Source of the DNA: Membranipora membranacea
Taxonomy: Eukaryota; Bryozoa; Gymnolaemata; Cheilostomatida; Membraniporidae
Length of the DNA: 64,000 nt
Reading direction: 5' to 3'
Assembly: GCA_914767715.1 (NCBI GenBank)
Contig: OU612065.1
Location: forward strand, 18,476,001 to 18,540,000
The notes under the pieces are model-generated. The model had not been told where the DNA came from, did not search any database, and saw only the letters and a list, made by a program, of their open reading frames with translations. Both the position numbers and the translations under genes were made by a program. Positions within the stretch are counted from its first letter, which is position 1. Each line of letters begins with the position of its first letter. Below are positions 1 through 12,082 of the stretch, in pieces.

Positions 1-3000
1 TGTCATTCCAGGCGAGAGATATATCGTTAGTATTTTTTGGTTAATTTTGGAAGTGAAGATTTTAAACATCTTTCGAACCGCATTACCAGATTAATCTATG
101 ATCTAATATGATAGTATTAAAAGGTACATTATGGTATGAGTCGTATTTATTAATTTTATTTTATTAATTTTCCCTTATTTTTAAATGTTACAACAGTAAC
201 AGTTATAACCTAACATAATATTTTTCAGACATATTTCTAACTTTATCAAGGGGTTGAAAAATACAGGCGCCAGTTTTATAACAGAATAGCAGCTTTCTTG
301 TCTATACCTTTATGTCTCCTTTATTATCTGAAACCTGTGTCTTTTCTATCAAACTGAGATCAAAATCCTCAAAGCAAGACTCTTTTTAACCTTTTGTAAC
401 TGTTTGGGAAAGTTACAGACCGATGGACAATGGTTGCTCACTTGTTGATGATTGCTTTCGACCTGTGAAATTATTGTTTTAAAAGTCAAGACAATGCCTT
501 TGTTATGAATGCTATCAATAGTATATTATGATGTTTTGTTGTATTTATCTATTTCTGTAAATTAAAAACTGATTTAATCACTGAAACAAAAGACAACTGG
601 GCACACTTTCCTTGTTCTAATTTAATCTCCTCATCACAACTCATAATCAAAACTATTGTCTTCCGTATCACAAAAAGCCATCCACATTCCAACGGGTAGG
701 GTTACATACTCAACATCCATTCAATGAGAATGACGTTGATGTTTTGTATACAGCCTTTCGTGTTTACCAATCCCGTGACGAAATTGACAAACAGTCTGTC
801 CAAGAATCCTTTGTGGATTTATGATTATTTTGCTTTTGCCCTTTACCATAACAACTCGGACACAGTCTATTCTCAAATGATCTGCATGGAATCTGAAAAA
901 TAATTCTGCAATGTAAAATCATGGCTTTCAAAAACACGAAATAAGTGGCAGGAAATTGAAAATTCTGATGTTGGATCTTCAAACATAACGCAACTTTATT
1001 TATTCTCATTTTGAGCTGACACTTAAAATTTATTTACACATAGGTGCAGGCCTACTGAATGGAAATATTTGAGGTTCAAAATGATGAAGTTCATGGAATC
1101 TTTGAAAATTTTATCATGGATAAGTTTGCAGAAATTACTATCCAATAAATTTATATTTCGGATCAAGAGTGTAAATTCGCAAAAATTAAAGTTTATTTAT
1201 GAGAATTAACAGTCTGACGGATATTGTATCATATTCGGTGCGCAGGTTGTCTGCAAATATATGTTATTGACATTGTGCTATTTGGCTCAGACTGAACTTT
1301 CACTGTCCTTTCCCATCTGCCAGCGGAATTGTGACAGAAGCAAGAAACCCTTGTACTTGTAATCATTGATTCAAGATCACGCACATATGATTGGCTGACA
1401 TGAACATTGATTCAAAGCTTTACGAGTAAGTCAGCTGACCCTTGCTCTGTTTACTAATATTATTAGGTAATTAGGTATGTTTCATTATATACACTCCCTG
1501 ACCCTCTTCAGCCACCTTAATCACTTGAATAAGGACATAAAAATGGTGAAAGGCCCAATTCCAAAGCTATGAATCGAACCAGTCCCAACTTTATGTTGAG
1601 TCAATTGCCATGTCATTTGATGCCACCAATCCTGGACCTCAATGAGCACGTCTTAATGATTAAGTCTACTCGTCTACAATTAAAATCATCGAAAATGAAC
1701 ATTGTAATCACTATTCCTAAATCCTTTACAACCTGCACATTCGGCCAAATGCAATCCTCCATTGTTGTACGCAAACCACCAAGTGCTTTCTGCACCATTT
1801 AATATTGCAACTCCCAGAGCGGCGCCGATGTTGGTGTACTGCTCAGTTATTACACAGCTTTACCCTTGACGGAGGAGGAAGAGGAAGTGGTCTGATGTCA
1901 TGTTCTGTGATGTGTGTCATAGAAATGAATCACTCGAATTTACACAACAATTTTTATTCTTAGTCATGTGTGTTTACTGATGGAGCATCACACGGTAGAC
2001 TCAAGATCGTGTCATACCCCACGGCCTGCATCATTTAAGAGAAGGACCAATCCTATACTATATATGTACCATATGTAGCATTGAAAAACAAGTGGAAGTA
2101 TACAAAAATATGTGGGCTAAAAGCCGGAAAATTCACTGATACTGATCTTATTATTGACACATGAGCACCATATCGTTATGACCTTATGTAGTCTTCCAGT
2201 CATAATTACAAAATCATGCCTCATCCGCTCTACTATACGGATTGCCGAAGTTTCAGCACATTCAACTTGTCTTGTTTACAGCCTGATTGCCATATTGCCA
2301 GTAAACTTTCAACACCATACAATTATCAATTAAACACAGTATCATTTCACTGGACATATCCAATTCTCCATGCATCACACCCCCAATTTTAATTTCAGTC
2401 TAAGTGGTATTGAGTGCACTAAATGGACAAACAATAAATGGTAGTCAAGCTAGGTTATAATTTTGTCAGTAAGGCAAGCTCCCAGTATTATATATTATCC
2501 TGTATGGCTTACCATTGAGCATCAACAATAATATTACCATGCTGCAGGTTTCTAACATCTTCTGCACTAAAGTTTACAAGAATATTTATTATCAAAATAA
2601 ATTATAAAGGCATAATTGCTATTTGACACTGACGGATGCAATTCACCATCACATGTCATGACATTGTGCGGCAGATGTAGCTACATAGCTCGTTGATAGT
2701 TATGATGCCATTTTACCGAGCCAGTCCAGCATCATTTCTTGTTGTGAGAACGAGATACTATCTTGTCTGTCCCAAGCAGAGAGTTTTCCACGACAAACAC
2801 AACATGAAATGCTTACTATCTTGCGCATCATCAAAGCGACACGAACGGGTCATGAAATATGGAGTATTTATGTTGAAATAGACCTATGAATAGCAGTGCT
2901 GTGTATTCTGCTTATAACACTCTTTGCTGCCCCAGATTTATTAGAAATAAGATTATAGCCCTTACCCATCTAAAGCAATCCTTTTAGCGCTAACAGGGAA

Positions 3001-4881
3001 ATTTTTTCATTTAAAATAATTAAAATATTAAATTCCTTGTTGATTTACTTAGTTACAACTTACAATGCTCTTTAAAGTTTATATGAAATTTTCAATTTTT
3101 CAATTTTTCAAATTATAGAGAAATTTCAGGGAAGATTAGCAAGGGAAAATTGATAATTTACACACATATTACAACTTGGCTAATACTAAGATTGTTATTT
3201 TGTTTTCTAAAAATCAAAATACTATCACCCTGCATTCATGTATATAGCTGTCAAATAACTGCAAAATAACAGTAATAATATCAAGTGTTGATTAAAGTCA
3301 TGATTAAGTTCATGCCATAAGCTTCCATTAAAATGTGTCTATCAGAGTTGTGCGGCAAAAAATCCCGTTCTACATCAGTTTGTCACTAGGTTTAAGGAAA
3401 TATTCAACCAGCTAGAAAATTGGACCAAGTTTAACCATAAGCTTCCATCAAAATGTGTCTATCAAAGTCGTGCCACACATGACATCATGTCACCATAGTT
3501 TAGGAAATAATCAACCAAGGAGTACTCCTTGATTCAACCAGCTGGTTAGAGTTGGTTAGGGTGAGGAAATTCACAAACCCGTCGCCGCTGTGGTCATGTA
3601 CCCTCTGAAGAGGGTGTTGTAGAGAAAGAGCGCGGATATAATTTTGATCTTTTTTTGTTATAATGTAGCAGTTGGTGGGAATATTGCGTGACAGGCTCCA
3701 AACTGGATTAGAGCTTGCAGCATTCTCTACCGCCCTCTTCATGGCGACTGTCACGGTGATGCCACTTTGTTCTTACAAAAATATTGGTGATCAATTTCAG
3801 CAACTTATCCTAGTCTGTGCTCTCTGTATTTACCGACAGCATTTTCAATGAACCTGGGCTATGATAAAAATATTACGGGCAGTCTTACTGCTTGGAAGCG
3901 GGTTTCTAAGCACACAGGCTAGGTGGTATTTCATTCTGAAGAAGAATGGTGGCACACAGGCTAAAGAAGACATGGGTATCAGTGGTCACGGCATTTTAAC
4001 AAGCTCTCTAATGAGCTGAGTCTCAAATCAACCATTATAACTTGCCGCCCAGCCTTTTCAAAAGTTAAACTAATTTTCTTGGATTATTTATGATGATAAT
4101 GTGCACAATATGTATTTGCGCAAGCAGACAAATGTTGAACAGCATATTGAATTTCTTAAGAGTTAAATTGGCTCATAAAATCCAGCCATTAAAATGAATA
4201 ACTTTAAACCATTAAAATCTCAAACGGTTGCTAGATTTTCCCAACTTGATTCAGCTTTGAATAATGCACCAGCAACAGATCAATATACCATTTATCTATT
4301 GACGTTAAATTTGTATTCAGAAAATTCACCATCTAGTCATCGACAGCCATTGAGACTCCTGTAATATGTGCACTACGACACGGAGAATTTAACAAATTGT
4401 CTCTTTAATTGGGAGGGAATCTGGTGCAGTGTTAAAGACTGATCGTTTATTCCAGTATAAGGATCAACAGACACGTTATGGATATTAAAACTTTAATGAG
4501 ACTGTGGATGAGAGTTCTAATTGCAAAACATATTACCACACAAACAATTCAAAAAATATTTCACGACCAGTTATTTACAATACATATATTTGAATATGGA
4601 ATCGAGCACGCCATTATGTTTCACTCTTTCAGATATGTAACCAAAAGACACATCACCATATTATTACTACAGAAAGTCGTAGGTAAAATCTATCATGGTG
4701 AAGTAGTTCATAGGCTGTGACTTCTACACATTTATCTTCTCCATTTTGAGATCAATTCATACAAGCTACTTAGAACAAAATCAAAATGTCAGAGGCTATT
4801 GCGACTCAAAAGACTCAAAGACTTATAATTTTTACAGAGAAAAATAACTATACAGTCAAAACAACTTATGGACATGTTGTA
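1..4881. other. Non-coding stretch downstream of SMNDC1
   Basis: I see no supported gene here. The sequence is AT-rich, and all open frames are short (at most about 85 codons), without helical, domain or splice context. A two-copy tandem repeat of about 120 bp lies near 3315-3520 (listed separately). On the minus strand, a polyadenylation-type hexamer (TTTATT on the plus strand) near 4446-4451 could end the SMNDC1 transcript, about 430 bases after its stop codon. Confidence 0.6.
3315..3520 (+). repeat. Two-copy tandem repeat, period about 120 bp
   Basis: The block starting CCATAAGCTTCCAT at 3315 recurs at 3435 with a few substitutions over its first 37 bases. Both units are followed by a similar GTTTAAGGAAATATTCAACCA / GTTTAGGAAATAATCAACCA tail. 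The second unit is somewhat shorter and runs into the palindrome-like AAGGAGTACTCCTT near 3518. It is non-coding and looks like a local duplication. Confidence 0.7.
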
Positions 4882-7800
4882 TCACATGCCCTTATGATAC
4901 TTAGGTACGTTATTTTGGCTAGTCATCGGTTTTCCACTAATGCCGCATGTGCCAACTCCGACCTTACCTTTAACATGTTCTGATGTTGCAAATATACTTT
5001 TCTTCAGTGGTTTTCCTTTATTAGATTTCGTAAGCTGTAAACAAGATAGATATTGATACAGAAATGCGTAGTTTTACCGTTTGCCAGGTAAGGTGAGAAA
5101 ACACTTGATTTGTTAATTAATTTCTTAATTGAAGAAAAGTCAGGTAGTCAGTTTCTTACCATATCAACTACGCTCTCTCTGTAGGCGAATACTCAAATTA
5201 TCATTGAGCTCATCCCTTAAGCCGTTTATTGGCAGAAAGATAACAGCCTGTGTGTTAATTCTCTCACTAGTTGACGACAGGTATCATATGAAATTACACA
5301 CACATGAAGGTAAAAGGTGAAAATTGGTATATGTTACCTTGAATTCGAATGTTAAGTCTAATATTGTTGCTGGTTGATGTCATATTGACCAATCTAGGCC
5401 ATACCAGCAACACCACTTCCCTAGAGTTAGGTGGCCAGTCACAGTAGTTGAGATGTTGAATACAATATCAGATGTTGGTTTGAAAATAATTGAAATGTTT
5501 TTTTTTTAGTTAACTGACTTAGCCATTCTATTACAACTGTAACAATTGCTTACCTTAGTATTAAAATTTTGCCATTTGCTTTTCTCTGTTTCTCGCTGCT
5601 CCTCCAGCTCTTTCATTCTCTGTTTCTTCTTGAGATTTTTAGCTTTTTTGTATTCCCTCTCAGCTATAGCTTTTTCTCGCCTGAAGTCATATAGAGAAAT
5701 ATTGGAGTTAGAATAAGGGAATCAGATAAAAATAACACAAAGAATCTATTTCAATATAACAGGATACCGTCGATAAAAAGCCACCCATATGAAAATGCCA
5801 CAGTAAAACTATTGCGTATGCTTAGTCAAATCAAAAGTAGTATACAGAACCCAGTCTACCTCACAGAAAAAATTAGTACAAAACAAATTTAAGTCCCGAG
5901 TTTGTTTTATTGAATTACTCGATTCCTCTGGTAGCTATCATATCTGTTATAAAATTCTAGGTTCATTTTTCTCACGATCTTGAGTGCACACGACAACTTT
6001 CTTCTTTATCTTACCTCTTCCAAAACCACTTGATTCACGGCTCAGCTACGAAGTTTTGGAATTATTGATGGTGTTGAAGATTGCTCATTGCCATGAATCT
6101 GACAATGTATTCTGAAATAAGCCACTAATATACATTATACCATATTCGATTCAGATAAAAATTTCAAACTGTCGGTCAACCATTTAGCGCTATGGACCAT
6201 AAGTGCTGCTTTTATTCTATATAAGACTACATGAATATATTTTGTTTTATAGATCCAATAGGTTATTACACCATGAGGAGACAACAAGGGGCGTGTTGAC
6301 CGACAGGAGGGGTCCCACCCCTAGAGAGAGGCTTACCTGTTTCTTGTCTCTTTGGCTCTAGCAGGATCATATGGTAATAATGAGCTAACCTGAAAAGACA
6401 TTTTAAGATCGAGTAAAAACACAAATTAGACACATAAACATCGCATAACTATAGGCACACAATTCGAACTACTAAATGGAAAATGCACTAAATTAAAATA
6501 ATTATGGGGTACAAGAGTTATTTATTTTTCGGAGTTGTTATATCTGGTACTGAGTGGGCAACTCCATAATTTTCACCAAGTAACACAATAAATATTTCTT
6601 CCAAGCAAAGATAAATTGGTGACCATAGTCTACTATCCCAGGTATAAATTCGAAAAACTGGTCATACACTCAGCTACTGAGGAGGCACATAAGATGCTCG
6701 CCAAAACCATTGTCGTGAGGTACCAACCTGTGTAACTTCAGACTGATTGTAGCCTTCAAAGTTGACACTACAAGTGCCGTCTTCTAATATCTCATCCACC
6801 ACACAGGGATGGTATCTGATAAAAGAAAAAAGCCCAAAGGAGTCATCATTGTGACGTTATTTTCACATATGACTTGTATATAAAATGACTGGCTTCCTTT
6901 GTAAATCTTGGTTCTCTTGGTTGTCAAGATTGGATGTTAAATCAGCAGGGCAGAACTTATGATCCTGTTACTGTTTTGGTTCACTCATTAACCCATTTCG
7001 CATCAATTTTATTTCCCCTCAAAATGTATAAAAAGAATGAAAGGAATATTGGCATAGGATATCAAACTCACTGGTTATCGTTTGACCACATGGCCATACA
7101 CCGCTCGCCTGATTTCCAGTCCAGTTTGACAGGTTGTGCAGAAGTTCCTGCAGCCTCCTCATGTTGAGATGTGTCTGTTGGGAGTTTACTAGCAGCAGGC
7201 GCAGCAGGTGCATTCTGTGTGATCAACTCTTCTGTTAATTCTATCACTTCCTACAATGACAAAGGAGGTGAGAATTAGGTAAATAGATAAAATGGACGGT
7301 CAGTCAGACCCAAGGTTGAAAGATGATACCAGTAACCTAGCCTGTCAAGCTTTGATGGCTACAGGTTACAGGCTACAGGTGAAGAAAGTCAAATTTATCG
7401 AACCTACTTGCATTATAGCTGGTTCTATTGCACTCGAGGAAATATTCTCCACTTTGTTGGATCGCCGAAATCTGGGCAACACAATAACCTACATGTTACT
7501 TGACCAAAGAGGGTCATGGGGTCTTTCAATTAGAAATAGCGATGCTTTACTAAACCAAGTTATCACTATGACATCGCTCAAAATTATCACTCACTTGGTC
7601 TTTCAACTAGACAAATTCGTTCTCAAATCGCTCACTTAGAGTGTACATAGTTCCATCAATGACTGAGTGATTTGAAAGTGAGAGCCTAGCAGGTATCACT
7701 AACTCACTGAGCGAACGATCAGATTGCGATTTTGGCTCTTTTAAATGAAAGACCCCCAGACTATTAACATCACATCATAATAAGCTAAAAGTTTACCTGG

Positions 7801-8395
7801 AGGTCTGTCTTTAATTTGAGTAGCTGTTCGTTCTCTGGATCTACAGTGAGAGCTGCTTCAACCTGCAATACAAACAACAGTAAGAAGTGACAGGAGATAC
7901 TACGACTCATAGACATGACCGTTTTTAAGCTATCGGGATCAAGGATCGAGTTCTTTTTGGCAAGATTGTTGATAAGATAATGACATGAATGATAATGATG
8001 ATCAACACTGTGAGAGATTTTTCTATTTATTGAGTTTTTTTCTGAAAGTTAGCCAACTTATCAATTAATCACTTGTGACTTACTAATAATCTCAGGCTTG
8101 CTCCTCTACCTACAGGCTACTAACTCCACTGAATACCAGGGAGTGAGCTGATTCATGTACAATCAACTTATGGCAGATTAGAGACCAATAAAAGAAGGCT
8201 TACCTTTCTAATATACTACTAGTTACAAAGTACTAACTTTACAGAGTCACTCACAGAGAGCAGTCACAATAATAATATACTATAGTACCGAAGTAAGTTA
8301 GTTGACTCCCAGCCACTGTGACTGTATGCACCTACCTGATTCAGTTGTTCTGTATATGTAGCAAGGTTTGAGTTGAGTGTTTCTCGGCTAGCCAT
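4882..8395 (-). CDS. SMNDC1: Survival motor neuron domain-containing protein 1 (splicing factor SPF30), complete
   Basis: Seven coding exons on the minus strand, in transcript order: 8395-8336, 7862-7797, 7250-7072, 6815-6728, 6389-6337, 5680-5554, 5034-4882. The phases agree at every junction and give 241 residues, against 238 in the human protein. The start reads MASRETLNSNLATYTEQLNQ. Exons 3-5 carry the Tudor domain (KSGERCMAMW..., then CVVDEILEDGTCSVNFEGY). Exon 6 is a Lys/Glu-rich helix (AIAEREYKKAKNLKKKQR). The last exon has the family signatures KKSIFATSEHVKGKVGVGTC and ISGKPMTS. In the family, the Tudor domain binds symmetrically dimethylated arginine on Sm proteins, and the protein is needed for maturation of the spliceosomal tri-snRNP in the nucleus. 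The gene is divergent from the zinc-finger gene at 8765. Identification rests on recognisable conserved motifs along the full length. Confidence 0.93.
7518..7756. mobile_element. Putative MITE with imperfect terminal inverted repeats
   Basis: Inside SMNDC1 intron 2 the left end reads GGGGTCTTTCAATTAG (from 7518). The right end (7741-7756) is the inverse, GGGGTCTTTCATTTAA when read on the minus strand, and similarity continues more weakly inward. The interior is about 240 bp in total, rich in CGCTCA/TCACT-type short repeats, and encodes nothing convincing. The 115-codon open frame crossing it is probably accidental. No clear target-site duplication is visible, so the element class is unknown. 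Confidence 0.45.
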
Positions 8396-8764
8396 GTTAA
8401 TCAATTATTCTGTTAGGGTAGGGGCACTGTGTACTCAAAGAAAATGAGATGTACTAAAACAAATGAATGCAGTGGTGGTGATGGTATAATCACTCACTCA
8501 GACTCAAAAAGTTATCTCACTGAAACTAAATGACTGAGATTAATGCGACCTAAGTTAGCGCTCCAGTGTTCCCCTATAAAATAATGTAACTTCTTGGTCC
8601 ACTCTATATAGCTCGATCCCAGCCTCCCAACTTCATTTATTTCTCACCATTTCCTGTTCAAAAAACCAAATTTTTTTGTAAATCCTCAATGTCAAAATAA
8701 AGATAACTTCCTTTTCAATTCATGCAGAGGATGAGAAGCGGATTGGTTGATTTGACAACAAGAT
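8396..8764. promoter_or_regulatory. Shared promoter region between SMNDC1 and the zinc-finger gene
   Basis: The two start codons (8395 minus, 8765 plus) point away from each other and are only 369 bases apart, so both transcripts probably start within this interval or use 5' exons overlapping it. A palindromic TATA-like CTATATAG lies at 8604-8611, and an inverted CCAAT-type GATTGG at 8741-8746. There are also several TCACTCAC/ACTGAG repeats around 8490-8540. Promoter activity is inferred from layout; no start site can be read from sequence alone. Confidence 0.5.
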
Positions 8765-11700
8765 ATGGATGATGATGCAAGAGATGGTATGTATAACTCT
8801 AACCAGAAAGTAATGTCATCATATTTACTTACTGTATATAAATAATCAAGTAGTAACTCCTTGATATAATAATAATATAAAATATAATATAAGTATAACA
8901 CCAACAACAGGCCCCAGCCATGGGGAATTCTCCCTGCTCATTTATACTCCTTGTTTGTGAATCATAAATTATTATGTGTGTGTGTGTGACCCCATGGAGA
9001 GCTTAACTGTGCAGTAATACAATGTTCAAAATAGTATAAGCGCTCAGCCGATACAACTTATAATGCTCGCTTACATGGTAACCACACCACAGGCTGGTCC
9101 TCCCATTTCATTCTCATTCTTCTTGCTACCTGCATATTATTAGGACCGTTAATGCATAGGTATAAGGAGTTTGCCAGCCTTATGCCTATGCGTTAATTTG
9201 AGTGCATGCGCAGTGCATATCCACAATTAATTCATTAATATTATTACTTGGCAATTTTTTCACTGTCTTACAGGTTCGCTGCCAACTCATCCTGAGCATG
9301 AAATTGATGAAGTAGTGATCGTGAAGGACGAACCATATAATTATTACGGTAAGGGCATTTGGGTAATAGATAGCTGCTCTATAAGGTAAATTGTACACCT
9401 GATTGGTAAAGTGTATATCTAAGTGTAGATCTATTTGGAGTAAAAATTGTTTGATTTGCGTCCTAGATCATAGATGATAAACACCCAACGTTACTTCTTT
9501 TAATCTTTTAAATCACATAAATTATCGCACCATAACACATATTTCACACCCACTTATTCCTGATATTCTTTTACGCTTTAGAATCATTAGATGATCCGAT
9601 AGAAGTTTCTGAAGGTGATACAGTAACGGACATAGTACCTGATACAGTAGTGTTAGTTAAGACAGAAAACAGTCCTACAACAGGTGAACCAGGTATTTCA
9701 AGTTTGATCCATTTGCTAATAAAAATCCGCTTATGATTTTGGGCTTGCAAATACTGATGATAAACCACCAATTACAGTGAAGCGAGCTTAGTTAGTTTAA
9801 TAGGTTAACATCATGCAGAGCCATTCAATCCATTCAGCCCCATACATGTACACATTCTTGTTTGAACTTTGTTCTTTTTGCTGTTCTTGCTTTTCAAGCA
9901 TTGCTCTTTTTGTTATATAGAAAACCGATTAATTCCTACTGATTTGGTTATAGAAGCTGATTTCAAAGAAGAACAACGGGCTCCTGAGCCAGGTGAGACG
10001 TCATTAACAATTTAGAATGGAAAGCGCAATTGATCTCTTCAAACATTATTTGCAGAGATCAATGAGTTTAATATGTGCATTATTTATATAACATGTTTAT
10101 GTGATATTTGTTGCTAACTGGAGAGGAATTTCTTTTATGTACAATTACATTCTGATATTGAAATACCAGCATAGCATGATTCAGAATCATAGTTACTTCT
10201 CTTGCTGACTAATGTCCCCAGGTCTGAAAGCTGGTCAACCAAGCCTAGTTAGCTAGTATTGTTACTAATTGGCTTTGCCTGTTCTTATATCTTCTGGCAT
10301 GACATGAGAGTGCTAAAAAAAGTTACAATTACTCATTCAAAAAATAATGAAGAGTCAATAAAAACGGGCCTGAATTATGTTAATTAGTGTTTGGAAGAAG
10401 TCACGGTGAATTGAGACGAAAAGTTTTGTCAAATTGATCTGACAATCGAGAGTACAGCCCAGAAGCTGTTGAGGTTAGTACCGTATAAATAATTTGTAGG
10501 GAAAGGCAACTTTTTATTTCATCCCAGATATTTCTATCTTGACTGATATTCTGCTGACTTCAAGGATATGTTGAGAAACGGGAGGAAATGGTTAGCAGTG
10601 GGGTTAACCTATAGAGTACTCATGATATCTTCTTATATTTATCGATCGGTAGTTTGATTGTGGAAAGGTGAAAATACAGATCTATCTGTTTTTTAAAAAA
10701 ATATCAAAGAGAGTTGCCTTCTCTTCAGTTAGGTCTCTTTGGCTGACATAGCGTCCAGCACCTGGGGATTTAATATAACCCGTACATTTCTGTAAGGAGT
10801 CACTTTTGATTGCAGCTGTTAAAGATGCTGGGGTCGAATTTCTACCATTTGCTTGTCTTAGAAGCTGATCAAATCTAATTGATTTCCCTATCATGAAATG
10901 TGCAACACATGAAATGAAAACATTTGCAATTTTGCAGAAAACTGGAATACAGAAGGTGTTCAAACTCAGCTGATGGCGGAAAGATCAATAGATCAGTTGG
11001 AGTCGAATGCAATAATGTCGAATCTATCTAATAATCCAGCTCGCAGACGTTATGATGTGATTTCCTATGTCTCCGATAATGTTGGACAGTTTATAGAGAG
11101 TCAAGTTGCCTCTGCAGTTGATGGCGAATACACATGCGTACTTTGTGAAGCTAAATATGATAACTGTAGATCATTTAGGATACATCTTGAAAGGCATGTT
11201 CTGCGGTACATTTGTACCTGTGGCTCTACCTACTCTTCCAGAGATGGAACCACTCGTCATGTGCGGAAAGAATGTGTTCATAAAGGATTTTTTTATCAGG
11301 TGTGCTACCAGTCTTTCAATGAATGGAAAGCTGAAACAGGGTTACTCTCTGTGGATTGGGTGAAGGACACAGAATATGACGTAACCCCTGGGGATGGACC
11401 TTGTCAACTTGAATATACAAATACTACAGAGATAAACAGGTATACCAGTGTTCCTAGAGGGTCTGAGGAGAGTCAGCAAGAATCATACCCAGGAGGGCTC
11501 TGGGGTAGCAGCATGATGGGAAAGGTACCAAATCCTGGTCCTCCATTGAAGAAATCTAAAAAAGACAATACAAGAGCCCTTGGATCGAACTCTGTTTCAA
11601 TGCCACTTCTGACTAATTACCAGCATAGAGAAACAGTCCGACTCCCTGATCATTTTCGTCCTGCAATAATGCCTGAGCTTGTACAACTCTCACCATCTCC

Positions 11701-12082
11701 TCCGCCTTCGGAAAGTAGCACAACACCCTCAGAGCCTGTTATCCATCCTAAACCTACCACCTCAGTGCAACCACTACATATAGCTGTGAGCCATGCAGCT
11801 GAAGGCCCTGAAAGTACACAATCATACACTGTTAGTACAGACTTGCACCCTGGTCAAACTAGTAACGACAGACGAACTGTGATCGCTCGAGCACAAACTA
11901 ACAGACCAAGACGGGATTACGCTGGAGAAATCGCCACATATGAAGCACAGCGGTATAAGCTACTATCTCTTGTAGATGGTCTGTCTGAAACAATTGATCG
12001 ATTGCGCTTGGAGTGGAGTCAGCAAGAAATAGCTGAAACTGAGTACATGATCTCAGAAGCCCAGACGCGACCATCATATTAA
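8765..12082 (+). CDS. C2H2 zinc-finger protein, short isoform (alternative terminal exon A)
   Basis: Exons 8765-8786, 9274-9348, 9582-9692, 9921-9992, 10938-12082 join in phase 1 at every junction and encode 474 residues. Exon 1 gives MDDDARD. Exons 2-4 give an acidic, probably disordered segment with the motifs VKDE, VKTE and FKEE. The terminal exon encodes two C2H2-like fingers: CVLC...HLERH at about 11133-11195, and a second one ending in Cys rather than His (CTCG...HVRKEC). A Ser/Pro/Thr-rich stretch follows, then a C-terminal helical, possibly coiled-coil segment (YEAQRYKLLSLVDGLSETID). The stop at 12082 is followed by AATAAA at 12500. The upstream exons are shared with the long isoform, so 10938-12082 is best read as an alternative last exon. 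A nuclear DNA-binding regulator is likely from the fingers; I do not recognise an orthologue. Confidence 0.75.

Noticed and set aside
764-1009. 81-codon minus-strand frame in the left intergenic region
   Set aside because: Considered as the last SMNDC1 exon, but the true last exon was found at 5034-4882.
7292-7639. 115-codon plus-strand open frame in the SMNDC1 intron
   Set aside because: It overlaps the putative MITE, has no splice or start context and no recognisable domain.
10682-10963. 93-codon minus-strand frame
   Set aside because: It lies antisense to and across the zinc-finger acceptor at 10938; no splice signals or family.
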